Positions 19,087 through 27,171 of a stretch of 64,000 bases of DNA are shown here, in pieces. The notes below the pieces were generated by a model. It was not told the origin of the DNA, ran no database searches, and was given only the letters and a program-made list of their open reading frames with translations. The stretch comes from Marivivens sp. (GTDB taxonomy: Bacteria > Pseudomonadota > Alphaproteobacteria > Rhodobacterales > Rhodobacteraceae). How positions within the stretch are numbered: position 1 is the first letter of the stretch; every line of letters begins with the position of its first letter. The translations under genes and the position numbers were made by a program. The stretch is taken from contig JAHEBU010000002.1 in assembly GCA_024642115.1 (NCBI GenBank), positions 248,001 through 312,000 on the forward strand, read 5' to 3'.

Positions 19087-20322
19087 ATGCCAAAACTGAC
19101 CGGTGGTTTCCCCCCGCTGACCCTGCTGATCGGGGGCGTGGCGCTGTCGGCGCTGACTGCCTGCAACGAACCGCTGGACCTTGACCTGCGCAACATTGGC
19201 GGCAGCACCTCAACGCTGGACACCACGACGGCGGCACAAAGCCTGCCTGACCGGCCCCGACCCGACGACCGCGGCGTCATTTCGTACCCCAATTATCAGG
19301 TGGTCGTGGCCCAGCGGGGCGACACAGTGCGCACCGTCGCAACCCGGTTGGGGCTGAGCGCGGACACGCTGGCCAGCTACAACGGCATCGAAGCCGACGC
19401 GCCCCTTCGCCGGGACGAAGTGATCGCCCTGCCCGGCCGCGTCGCCGAACCGTCGCCCGCAACCGGAGCGATTGGCACCGGGCCGATCCTGCCCGCCGGC
19501 ACGCCTGCTGTGGATGTCACCACGCTCGCTTCGAACGCCATCGACCGGGCCGGGCCGCAGCAGCCTGTGGCCGGAATGCAGGCCGCCTCGCCTTCGGCCC
19601 AGGCCGCCAACGCGCGACAGACCGGGACCGAACCGATCCGCCATCAGGTTCAACGGGGCGAGACCGCCTATTCCATCGCCCGCCTGTATAATGTGCCCGT
19701 CCGCAATATCGCCGACTGGAACGGGCTGGGGGCAGACCTGTCCGTGCGTGAAGGGCAATATCTTTTGATCCCGACACCGGGGGCGGACCGTCCGGCCTCC
19801 ACGGCCTCTGCGGCAGTGACCGCACCCGGCGTGGGCAGCCCCACGCCGCCGCCGCCCTCGGCCGCCGAACCGCTGCCCGCCGAAAGACCGGCCGCCGCCT
19901 CTGCGCCGAACCCGACCCCGGCCCCGCCCGCTCCCAATCTGGGGGCAAGCCAGGCGCCAGCCGCCAATTCCAATGCCGTGCTGGCCTACCCGGTGCGCGG
20001 GTCGATCATTCGTGGCTATTCCAAGGGACGGAATGACGGCATCGACATCGGCGTGTCTGCCGGAACCGACGTCAAGGCCGCCGCTGCCGGAACCGTGGCT
20101 GCGGTGACGACCGACACGAATGGCATCGCCATCGTCGTCATCAAACATCCCGGCGATCTGCTGACGGTCTATACCAACCTCGACAACCTGACCGTCGAAA
20201 AGGGCGCCACCGTCCGGCAGGGTCAGGTGATCGGAAAGGTACGGGCAGGCAATCCGTCGTTCCTGCACTTTGAAGTGCGCAAGGGGCTGGACAGCGTCGA
20301 TCCGACGGGCTTTCTACCGTAA
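19087..20322 (+). CDS. nlpD: NlpD-like LysM/M23 lipoprotein (divisome amidase activator)
   Basis: 411 residues from ATG 19087, chosen for GAGGA seven bases upstream and because it places a lipobox LTAC-N at about residue 27. Two LysM domains (VVVAQRGDTVRTVATRLGLS and HQVQRGETAYSIARLYNVP) bind peptidoglycan, followed by a Pro/Ala linker and a C-terminal LytM (M23) domain. The zinc ligands are degenerate: DGIDIG lacks the first His and the final motif is FLHFEVR rather than HLHFEVR. Like E. coli NlpD, it should activate an amidase instead of cutting peptidoglycan. Confidence 0.9.
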   Translation: MPKLTGGFPPLTLLIGGVALSALTACNEPLDLDLRNIGGSTSTLDTTTAAQSLPDRPRPDDRGVISYPNYQVVVAQRGDTVRTVATRLGLSADTLASYNGIEADAPLRRDEVIALPGRVAEPSPATGAIGTGPILPAGTPAVDVTTLASNAIDRAGPQQPVAGMQAASPSAQAANARQTGTEPIRHQVQRGETAYSIARLYNVPVRNIADWNGLGADLSVREGQYLLIPTPGADRPASTASAAVTAPGVGSPTPPPPSAAEPLPAERPAAASAPNPTPAPPAPNLGASQAPAANSNAVLAYPVRGSIIRGYSKGRNDGIDIGVSAGTDVKAAAAGTVAAVTTDTNGIAIVVIKHPGDLLTVYTNLDNLTVEKGATVRQGQVIGKVRAGNPSFLHFEVRKGLDSVDPTGFLP

Positions 20323-20342
20323 GGCGGGTTTAAACCCGCCTT
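20320..20342. repeat. Palindromic intergenic repeat, family A copy 1
   Basis: Perfect inverted repeat AAGGCGGGTTT/AAACCCGCCTT at 20321-20342. The nlpD stop codon TAA (20320-20322) is partly inside it. It is followed by TCGGGTTTTTCC, so the transcript could form a stem followed by U residues and act as the nlpD terminator. Four further related copies occur in this window. Confidence 0.7.
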
Positions 20343-20381
20343 CGGGTTTTTCCAAAGAATATCTCTTGATTTCAAAATCTT

Positions 20382-20407
20382 GTAAGGCGGGTTTAAACCC
20401 GCCTTAC
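20382..20407. repeat. Palindromic intergenic repeat, family A copy 2
   Basis: A perfect 26-bp palindrome with half-site GTAAGGCGGGTTT. It has the same core as copy 1, 40 bp away. The stop codon of the convergent DUF815 gene (20404-20406 on the minus strand) lies inside it, so both convergent genes end within copies of the element. Confidence 0.75.
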
Positions 20408-21261
20408 GACAGGGACGCGCCCCTGCGTCCGGCCAGATCGGTGAAATACTGCCAGGCTACCCGGCCCGACCGCGACCCGCGTGTGGCCTGCCATTCGATC
20501 GCCTCGGCCCGCAGGGTGTTATCGTCGATCTCAACCCCGTAGGCGTCGCAATATCCCCGGATCATCGCCAGATACTGGTCTTGATCACAGGGGTGGAACC
20601 CCAGCCACAGGCCAAACCGGTCGGACAGGGATACCTTTTCCTCGACCGTCTCGGCCGGGTTGATGGCGCTCGACCGTTCATTCTCGATCATGTCGCGGGG
20701 CATCAGGTGGCGGCGGTTGGACGTGGCGTAAAGGACCACATTGTCCGGCCGCCCTTCGATCCCGCCATCCAGAACCGCTTTGAGCGATTTGTACTGCGCA
20801 TCGTCATGGCTGAATGACAGGTCATCGCAGAACAGGATGAACCTCTGCGGCGCACCGCGTAGCAGGGCCAGACATCGGCCGATGGTGGCCAGATCCTCGC
20901 GCTGGATCTCGACGATTTTCAGATGTTCATGTTTTGCGGAAAGAGCGCCATGTATCGCCTTGACCAAGCTTGATTTTCCCATGCCGCGCGCGCCCCAGAG
21001 AAGGGCGTTGTTGGCAGGAAGACCGCGCGCAAACTGGGCGGTGTTGGCGATCAGCGTATCGCGGGCGCGGTCCACGCCGACCAGCAAACCCACATCGACC
21101 CGGTTGACCTTTGCCACCGGGACCAGACGATCCGGGTCTGGATGCCAGACAAAGGCGCCAGAGGCCGCCAGATCAGGGGGCGATTGCGGCGGCGGGTTCA
21201 TCCGCTCCAGCGCGTCGGCAATCCGGGTCAGCGCGGCGCTATCCAGATCTTCGGCACTCAC
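20404..21261 (-). CDS. DUF815 family P-loop ATPase
   Basis: 285-residue AAA-like ATPase of the DUF815 family. Walker A GARGMGKSSLVKA (about residues 91-103) and Walker B ILFCDDLSF are clear, with an arginine-rich sensor segment ATSNRRHLMPRDM. The family N-terminus (RVDVGLLVGVDRARDTLIANT) is conserved. The start overlaps the tatC stop by 4 bases, so it is the last gene of the tat operon. No biochemical role is established; a tie to Tat export is only by position. Confidence 0.85.
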   Translation of the reverse strand: MSAEDLDSAALTRIADALERMNPPPQSPPDLAASGAFVWHPDPDRLVPVAKVNRVDVGLLVGVDRARDTLIANTAQFARGLPANNALLWGARGMGKSSLVKAIHGALSAKHEHLKIVEIQREDLATIGRCLALLRGAPQRFILFCDDLSFSHDDAQYKSLKAVLDGGIEGRPDNVVLYATSNRRHLMPRDMIENERSSAINPAETVEEKVSLSDRFGLWLGFHPCDQDQYLAMIRGYCDAYGVEIDDNTLRAEAIEWQATRGSRSGRVAWQYFTDLAGRRGASLS

Positions 21262-22112
21262 GCGTCGGGGTCTCCGTACAGGCTTTCGCCCTCGCCCAGC
21301 AGACCCTCGGCCCGCAATTTGGCCTCGCGCTGCGTTTCCACCCGTTTAACCAACTGGATCGAGATTTCATAGAGGCCATAGATCACTGTGAACAGAATCA
21401 CCTGGCTCACGACATCAGGGGGCGTGGCAATGGCGGCCATGATCAGGATGCCGACGACAGCGTATTTGCGCGTATTGCGCAGGCCCTGCGCACTGACCAG
21501 CCCGGCCTTGCCCAGAAGGGTCAGCAAGACGGGCAACTGGAAACACAGGCCAAAGGCCACGATGAACTTGATCGTCAGCAGGACATAGGACTGCGCCGAG
21601 CCCTGAAACGCGATCCCAGCCACCCCTGCGGTATGCCCGGTGCCATCAGCCAGTGTTCCAACCTGCTGAAAGCCGAGGAAAAAGTTGAAGGCAAGCGGCG
21701 TGATTCCGTAAAACGCGAACAGCCCGCCCAGGATGAACATGAAGGGCGACGCGATCAGGAACGGCAGGAACGCCCCTTTTTCGGATTTGTAGAGTCCCGG
21801 CGCCACGAACCGCCACAGCTGATAGCTGATGATCGGGAAAGACAGCGCCAGCCCCCCGAAGAGCGAGATCGAGATGGCCAGAAAGAATCCTTCTTGCAGG
21901 TTCAAAAGGTAGGTCGTGCATTCCTGCCCGCGCGCCGCCAGCGCATCGCACAGGGGCTGCGTCATGAAGTTGAAGATCGGGTTCCAGACCGTGAAACAGA
22001 TGCACATGCCGACGATAAAGGCTGCCAGCGATTTGATCAGCCGGTCGCGCAATTCGGTCAGATGCTCGATCAGCGGGGCCGAGCTGTCTTCGATCTCGTC
22101 GGCTTGGGTCAT
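21258..22112 (-). CDS. tatC: Sec-independent protein translocase TatC
   Basis: 284 residues with six hydrophobic segments. The cytoplasmic N-terminus APLIEHLTELRDRLIKSL contains the signal-peptide-binding Glu (HLTELR), and the first periplasmic loop and FELPVLLTLLG-like helix (CFQLPVLLTLLGKAGL) are conserved. TatC is the receptor of the twin-arginine export system for folded proteins. It overlaps tatB and DUF815 by 4 bases on each side. Confidence 0.95.
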   Translation of the reverse strand: MTQADEIEDSSAPLIEHLTELRDRLIKSLAAFIVGMCICFTVWNPIFNFMTQPLCDALAARGQECTTYLLNLQEGFFLAISISLFGGLALSFPIISYQLWRFVAPGLYKSEKGAFLPFLIASPFMFILGGLFAFYGITPLAFNFFLGFQQVGTLADGTGHTAGVAGIAFQGSAQSYVLLTIKFIVAFGLCFQLPVLLTLLGKAGLVSAQGLRNTRKYAVVGILIMAAIATPPDVVSQVILFTVIYGLYEISIQLVKRVETQREAKLRAEGLLGEGESLYGDPDA

Positions 22113-22696
22113 GCGTCACCCTTGGGTGTGGTTTTGCGCGGGGCGCGGGGTTTGGCGGCTTTCGGCGGGGCTGCGGCTGTGGAATTGGCCGTTTTCGGCT
22201 TGGCGGCTGCCTTGGGCTTTGCCGCCGCCTTTGGCTTGGGCGCAGCCTTGGCCCGGGCCGGTTTCGGCGCGTCCTCGGCGATCATGTCGGCGTCGGCGGC
22301 CTGTTCGGCGGCAATCGCCTCGCGCGCCTGCTTGTCGGCTACGGATTTGGCCATCGCCGCGTCGATCTTGGCCTTCGTCTCGGCCCGGTCGGCGGCCAGT
22401 TGTTCGGTCGCCCCGCCGGGTTTGTAGGCGGGCGCGGTCAGGTTGGTCGCCTCGCGCAGCTTATCGAGCCCGAATTTCTGCGGATTGGCCGCGGCCTGGA
22501 TGGATTTGGAGATGTCGCGCACGCCGCTTTCGTCCGCCGCCGCCTCCATCGCCTTGGAAAACTCGCGGGCCATCGACCTGGCCTTGCCAGTAAACTGTCC
22601 CATCGCCCGGAACATGTTGGGCAGGTCCTTGGGACCGATGACGATCAGGGCGACGATGCCAATCAGCACCATCTCGCTCCAGCCCATGCCGAACAT
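22109..22696 (-). CDS. tatB: Sec-independent protein translocase TatB
   Basis: 195 residues. The N-terminal MFGMGWSEMVLIGIVALIVIGPKDLP transmembrane/hinge region with E8 and G-P is diagnostic of TatB, followed by an amphipathic helix. The C-terminal third is a low-complexity run of alternating Ala, Lys and Pro (AAPKPKAAAKPKAA...), which is not needed in the core family. Acts with TatC in substrate recognition. Confidence 0.93.
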   Translation of the reverse strand: MFGMGWSEMVLIGIVALIVIGPKDLPNMFRAMGQFTGKARSMAREFSKAMEAAADESGVRDISKSIQAAANPQKFGLDKLREATNLTAPAYKPGGATEQLAADRAETKAKIDAAMAKSVADKQAREAIAAEQAADADMIAEDAPKPARAKAAPKPKAAAKPKAAAKPKTANSTAAAPPKAAKPRAPRKTTPKGDA

Positions 22697-22727
22697 GTCT
22701 GCCTACCTTCTGCCGGTCGTGGCCGGG

Positions 22728-22952
22728 TTACGCGTTGTCTTTGGTCTGAGCGGCGTTCTGCTCGGGGGTGACGTCGCGGGCGGCCTTGGCCTGATCCTCG
22801 ATCTCTTTCTTGCCTTCGTCTATGCCGGTCTTGAAGGCGGTGATGCCTTTGCCGACTTCGCCCATGAGCGACGAAATCTTGCCGCGGCCGAACAGCACCA
22901 GCACCACGACGGCGATGAGCAGAAGGCCCGGCAGGCCGATGTTGTTGAGCAT
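22728..22952 (-). CDS. tatA: Sec-independent protein translocase TatA
   Basis: 74 residues from ATG 22952 ([20 protein letters not shown]...). One transmembrane helix is followed by [21 protein letters not shown], the typical hinge and amphipathic helix. TatA forms the export pore. A longer in-frame start at 22994 adds a non-conserved extension. First gene of the tatABC-DUF815 operon. Confidence 0.94.
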   Translation of the reverse strand: MLNNIGLPGLLLIAVVVLVLFGRGKISSLMGEVGKGITAFKTGIDEGKKEIEDQAKAARDVTPEQNAAQTKDNA

Positions 22953-23085
22953 ATCACTTCTCCCGATAAGGGCGGCCCTGCCACCCTGCGCCAAATGCCA
23001 GAGCCTTTAGATAAGGCCATGTCGGGGTGGGGGAAAGGGGCAATCGTCCCGACTTGGCATCGGAAAAGTCCTTTTTTACAAGGGA

Positions 23086-23122
23086 TTTGTCAGGTTTGCG
23101 ACAAAAACTTGTCAGTTGTCAG
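23086..23122. promoter_or_regulatory. TTGTCAG direct repeats upstream of the YafY-type regulator
   Basis: TTGTCAG occurs at 23087-23093, 23109-23115 and 23116-23122; the first and second copies are 22 bp apart, about two helical turns, and the last two are tandem. TTTGTC/GACAAA (23086-23091, 23100-23105) also forms an inverted pair. The cluster is 38 bp before the regulator start and about 135 bp upstream of tatA. Likely an operator for autoregulation. Confidence 0.5.
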
Positions 23123-23159
23123 AAAATTGGCAAAACTGGACATGGAAAAGGAAATGCCG

Positions 23160-23816
23160 ATGCGCCGTGCCGACCGACTCATGCAGCTTGTCCAGCTTTT
23201 GCGGGACGGCGACCTGCACCGCGCCGCGGATCTGGCCGCAGCGACCGGTGTGTCGTTGCGCAGCATCTACCGCGATATGGAGGTGCTGGCGGCCTCTGGC
23301 GTGCCGATCGAAGGGGAACGCGGGATCGGTTACCGGGTCACCGCAGCCGTCACGCTGCCCCCCCTGAACCTGACCATGACAGAGCTTGAGGCGCTGCATC
23401 TGGGTCTGGCCGCCGTAGGTCACGGAGGCGACGCGGAACTGGCCGCCGCCGCCCGCGCCCTGTCCGCCCGGATCGACGCCGTGATGCCCGAGGACCGACA
23501 GGCCAGCCCCGCCAGCTTTGCCATCTATCCCTTTGCCGATGCCGCCCGGGGGTTCCAGCATCTGCCCACCGTCCGGCAGGCAATCCGAACCCGACAAAAG
23601 CTGGGGCTCACGCTGGGCGGGGCCGAACAGATCGTGCGCCCGCTCAAGCTGGAGTATTGGGGGCGGCTGTGGACCTGCACGGTCTGGAACGAGACTGCCA
23701 AAGGCTTTGCCGATCTGCGGCTCGACCAGATCACCACGTTGCGCGTGCTGCCCAGCCTGTTCGTGGACGAGGCGGGCAAGCGGCTGTCAGACCGACCGGT
23801 GGGTCGAAAATCCTAG
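23160..23816 (+). CDS. YafY-type HTH/WYL transcriptional regulator
   Basis: 218 residues from ATG 23160, chosen because AAGGA lies seven bases upstream; ATGs at 23142 and 23154 are less well placed. N-terminal HTH_11 winged helix (RADRLMQLVQLLRDG and SLRSIYRDMEVLAASGVPIEG) and a C-terminal WYL-like domain (RPLKLEYWGRLWTCTVWNE). YafY proteins sense small ligands or DNA damage products; the target here is unknown. It is divergent from tatA. Confidence 0.85.
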   Translation: MRRADRLMQLVQLLRDGDLHRAADLAAATGVSLRSIYRDMEVLAASGVPIEGERGIGYRVTAAVTLPPLNLTMTELEALHLGLAAVGHGGDAELAAAARALSARIDAVMPEDRQASPASFAIYPFADAARGFQHLPTVRQAIRTRQKLGLTLGGAEQIVRPLKLEYWGRLWTCTVWNETAKGFADLRLDQITTLRVLPSLFVDEAGKRLSDRPVGRKS

Positions 23817-23836
23817 CAGAAGGAGTTTGCCAGAAC

Positions 23837-23856
23837 GATTTTAGTCCAAAATCTTT
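23837..23856. terminator. Possible bidirectional terminator
   Basis: GATTTT (23837-23842), a five-base loop and AAAATC (23848-23853) followed by TTT form a short AT-rich stem between the convergent regulator and ABC ATPase genes. The AT content contrasts with the surroundings, but the stem is only 6 bp. Confidence 0.35.
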
Positions 23857-23873
23857 CGCCCCTGGCAGCCCTC

Positions 23874-24950
23874 TCAGGCCGGAAACACGAAACAACGGTC
23901 GCGGCGGATCATCAGCCACAACGGGGTTCCGGGCTTGGGCAGGAACACCGAAGGCACCTGCGCCCGCAGCACCCGGCCATCGAAATCCATCCGGAATTCG
24001 ACAAGGCTTTCCGATCCCATGAACCGCGACCGTTCGACCACCCCGCGCGCCGGGATACCTTCGGAAGGGGTGGGATTTGGGCCGCGTCCGGCCCTGTCAA
24101 AGTCGATCCGCAGGTGTTGGGGCCGGATGACGATTTCAACGTCTGTCCCGTCCGCCACGCCGGGGGCAAGGAACTGACCAAAGGGTGTGTCGGTCAGCGC
24201 CCCCTGAACCCGCCCCTGGATCACGTTGATATCGCTGAAAAATGCCGCCGCTGCCTTGTCCACAGGGGCGTTGTAGACGTGATAGGGCGATCCGCGCTGC
24301 ACGATCCGTCCGTCCCGCATCAGCGCAATCTCGTCTGCCATACGCATGGCCTCGCCCGGCTCATGGGTAACAAGCAGGACAGCGGCCCCTTCGGATTTCA
24401 GGACGTCCAGAGTCTCGTCCCGGATGTCGTCCCGCAGACGGTCGTCCAGCCCGCTGAACGGTTCGTCCATCAGCATGATCCGGGGACGCGGGGCCAACGC
24501 ACGGGCCAGCGCCACCCGCTGCTGTTCACCACCCGACAACTGGTGCGGATAGGCGTCGATGTGGGTCGACATGTTCACCTTGGCCAGCAATTCAGCTACC
24601 CGGTCGCGCACCTGTGCCTTGGGCCCCTTGAGACCAAAGGCGACGTTACCCGCCACCGTCAGATGCGGAAACAGGGCGAAATCCTGAAACATCAGGCCGA
24701 TGGACCGTTCTTCGGGCGGCAGGCTGACAGTGCCGTCGCAGACCATCCGGCCATCCACATGGACCGTACCGCTGTCCTGCCGGTCCACGCCCGCAATCAT
24801 CCGCAAGGTCGTGGATTTGCCGCAGCCCGAGGGGCCAAGCAGGCACATCACCTGCCCCGGCAGCACGCTCAGGCTCACATCGTCCACGACCCGCCGTCCG
24901 CCAAAGCTGCGGGTCAGGTTGCGAACATCAAGGCGGGGTGTGTCGAGCAC
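23874..24950 (-). CDS. ABC transporter ATP-binding protein (FbpC/PotA type)
   Basis: 358 residues: Walker A GPSGCGKST, signature LSGGEQQRVALARAL, Walker B IMLMDEPFSGLDDRLR and a C-terminal TOBE-like domain (about 235-355) that contains DVEIVIRPQHLRI. This architecture belongs to importers of iron(III), spermidine/putrescine or thiamine. No permease or binding-protein gene is adjacent, so it is an orphan subunit and the substrate cannot be assigned. Confidence 0.88.
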   Translation of the reverse strand: MLDTPRLDVRNLTRSFGGRRVVDDVSLSVLPGQVMCLLGPSGCGKSTTLRMIAGVDRQDSGTVHVDGRMVCDGTVSLPPEERSIGLMFQDFALFPHLTVAGNVAFGLKGPKAQVRDRVAELLAKVNMSTHIDAYPHQLSGGEQQRVALARALAPRPRIMLMDEPFSGLDDRLRDDIRDETLDVLKSEGAAVLLVTHEPGEAMRMADEIALMRDGRIVQRGSPYHVYNAPVDKAAAAFFSDINVIQGRVQGALTDTPFGQFLAPGVADGTDVEIVIRPQHLRIDFDRAGRGPNPTPSEGIPARGVVERSRFMGSESLVEFRMDFDGRVLRAQVPSVFLPKPGTPLWLMIRRDRCFVFPA

Positions 24951-25024
24951 GCGCGGTCCTATTTCCGACCAAAGTCATCGGGTATCGGGACGGGTCTAGC
25001 AACCTGCCCCGCCAAGGACAAGAC

Positions 25025-25804
25025 TCAGATAGTGGCGTTGCCTGCCCCGCCGTCCAGCAGGATGTTTTGCCCGACGATGAAGCCTGCGTGCTGACTGCAC
25101 AGAAAGGCGCACATCGCCCCGAAATCCGATGCGGTGCCGTAGCGGCGGGCGGGGATCGTGGCAATCCGGTTGGCGCGGGCCTGATCCATGCTGATACCCT
25201 GCGCCCTTGATACTCCCCCGTCCAGGCTGGTGGCCCGGTCGGTGTCGTGGATACCGGGGAGCAGGTTGTTGATGATGACGCCGTTCGGTGCGACCTGACG
25301 GGCGGTTCCTGCGACAAACCCGGTCAGCCCTGTTCGGGCGGCATTGGACAGGCCAAGGGTGGCGATAGGGGCCTTGACCGACTGGCTGGTGATATTGACC
25401 ACCCGGCCCCAGCCCCGGTGGATCATCCCCGGCATCAGCGCCTGCATGAGCGCGATAGGGGTCAGCATGTTGGCGTCCAGCGCCGCAATGAAATCGTCGC
25501 GGGTCCAGTCGGACCAATTCCCCGGCGGCGGGCCGCCTGCGTTGGTAACAAGGATGTCGACACCAACACAGGCCCCGAGCACGGCCTTGCGCCCGTTTTC
25601 GGTGGTGATATCGGCGGCGACGGTCACAACGTCCACGCCATGCGCCGTCCGGATCGTGGCCGCCGTATCCTCGAGCGCCTCGACCCTGCGGGCGTTGAGG
25701 ATCAGATCGACCCCGGCCTCGGCCAAAGCCTCGGCACAGCCGCGCCCCAGTCCCTTGGACGAGGCGCAGACCAAGGCGCGTTTTCCGGCAATTCCAAGAT
25801 CCAT
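25025..25804 (-). CDS. Atypical SDR family protein
   Basis: 259 residues from ATG 25804. The cofactor motif is CASSKGLGRG, and DILVTNAGGPPPG is conserved. The catalytic YxxxK is absent: where it should lie the sequence reads TLGLSNAARTGLTGF, following NITSQSVKAPI. This matches an atypical SDR subgroup often labelled 3-oxoacyl reductase that has lost the Tyr. It may be inactive or work by another mechanism. Substrate unknown. Confidence 0.82.
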   Translation of the reverse strand: MDLGIAGKRALVCASSKGLGRGCAEALAEAGVDLILNARRVEALEDTAATIRTAHGVDVVTVAADITTENGRKAVLGACVGVDILVTNAGGPPPGNWSDWTRDDFIAALDANMLTPIALMQALMPGMIHRGWGRVVNITSQSVKAPIATLGLSNAARTGLTGFVAGTARQVAPNGVIINNLLPGIHDTDRATSLDGGVSRAQGISMDQARANRIATIPARRYGTASDFGAMCAFLCSQHAGFIVGQNILLDGGAGNATI

Positions 25805-25961
25805 GATAGCTCCTTGCGGGTTGAGGTCGGTTATGACAGGCGCGGGCGGCAGGCTCAATCGCCCAGACACCACCCCAAGACGGGCGGCCCGTTGACGCGA
25901 TGTTGCCGTAATCCTAGCTTAGACAACTCAGGTGACCGCCTGACCGATCAAAGGGTTCGCA

Positions 25962-26975
25962 ATGTCTTCGTCCGTTTCGCTGACCACCCAGACCCTGCCC
26001 GTGCTGCGGGCCGCCGACTTTGTGGTGACCGATGGGGTGGCGCGGGGCGACGGCATCAGTTTCGCGGACGAATTGATGCTGGACGACACCTATCAACTGA
26101 TGCCGGGCGTGACCCGTCACCGGCTCAGCCTGTTCATCCCCGAAGACGGAGACGGGTTCCGCGTGGCGACCGAGTCCGAACTGGGCACCCCTGGCCAGAT
26201 GGTTGTTCTGGATTGCTGTATCACCCTGATGGCCCGCGACAGCACCACGTTCGAAGCGTTGGTACTAGTCGAGGTTGACGCAGGCGAGGTCGATCAGATC
26301 TACCTGCTGCCGCTGGCCACCTTGATGGAAAAAACCGATTACCGGCTGGTGGGCGTGGACCGCCATGCCGCCACCGCCCGCTTTGCCGAGGTGGCCTGCG
26401 TGTCGTTCACCCGCGGCACCCATATCACCGTGGCTTCGGGCGCGCAGGTACCGATCGAGTTGTTGCGGGTCGGCGACCGGGTCCTGACGCGCGACGATGG
26501 CCCCCAACAAATCCGCTGGATCGGCCAGACCACGCTGCGGGCAGTCGGGGCCTTTGCCCCCGTGGTCATCCGCAAGGGGGCGCTGCACAACGAAAACGAC
26601 CTGATCGTAAGCCCCGACCACCGGATTTTCGTCTATCAACGCAAGGATCGGCTGGGGGCCGGCCGGGCCGAGGTTCTGGTCAAGGTCCGCCATCTGATCA
26701 ACGGCGACAGCGTCTATCAGCAGGATGGCGGGTTCGTGGATTATTTCCAGCTGCTGTTTGACGATCACCAGATCATCTATGCCGAAGGGATCGCCGCAGA
26801 AAGCCTGCTGATCGACCCGCGCACGCGCTCTGCGCTGCCCTCGGACGTGACGGGGGCGATGCCGGGTGGCGTGGGCGGCCACTCCCACCGGGCGCATCTG
26901 GATTACGAGGTGCAGGAAAGCCTGCTGTCGACACCCGACGCCGTTGACCTGCTCAAGCGGGCCTCGTCGAACTGA
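25962..26975 (+). CDS. Hint-domain protein
   Basis: 337 residues. A Hint (hedgehog/intein) domain covers about 150-300: SFTRGTHITVASGAQVPIEL, LRVGDRVLTRDDG, PQQIRWIG, VSPDHRIFVYQ and a late segment typical of the large Rhodobacterales Hint family. The N-terminal half is an unknown beta-rich region. The first Hint residue appears to be Ser rather than the usual Cys. No signal peptide is obvious. Relatives are often secreted or autoprocessed, but processing here is unproven. Confidence 0.82.
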   Translation: MSSSVSLTTQTLPVLRAADFVVTDGVARGDGISFADELMLDDTYQLMPGVTRHRLSLFIPEDGDGFRVATESELGTPGQMVVLDCCITLMARDSTTFEALVLVEVDAGEVDQIYLLPLATLMEKTDYRLVGVDRHAATARFAEVACVSFTRGTHITVASGAQVPIELLRVGDRVLTRDDGPQQIRWIGQTTLRAVGAFAPVVIRKGALHNENDLIVSPDHRIFVYQRKDRLGAGRAEVLVKVRHLINGDSVYQQDGGFVDYFQLLFDDHQIIYAEGIAAESLLIDPRTRSALPSDVTGAMPGGVGGHSHRAHLDYEVQESLLSTPDAVDLLKRASSN

Positions 26976-27072
26976 GCGCCGCTCAGACCAGCCAGGCAGC
27001 GCTCCCGCCCGTCGTTGCGGTCTGCGACCGCGCCTTGCAGTTGGGGGTGGCCGCGTCCCTGCGGGCCGCGGT

Positions 27073-27104
27073 GCCTCCGGCGGGAGTTTTCTGGACCAAA
27101 GAAG
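27073..27104. repeat. Intergenic repeat, family B copy 1
   Basis: A 32-bp element starting GCCTCCGGCGGGAGTTTT and ending ACCAAAGAAG, identical in 28 of 32 positions to 32007-32038. It lies between the Hint gene and prfC, outside any gene. The 5' half (GCCTCCGGCGG) can self-pair. Elements of this appearance are familiar in roseobacter intergenic DNA. Confidence 0.6.
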
Positions 27105-27171
27105 GGCAAGCGGTGCGGCCCCTGTCCAACCCGCGATTGCCCTTTCCCGCGCCCCGCGTTAAAGCCGCGCC

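Noticed and set aside
22443-23816. 457-codon reading of the YafY regulator extended upstream
   Set aside because: Extension is antisense to tatA and tatB; the regulator's HTH begins at 23160.
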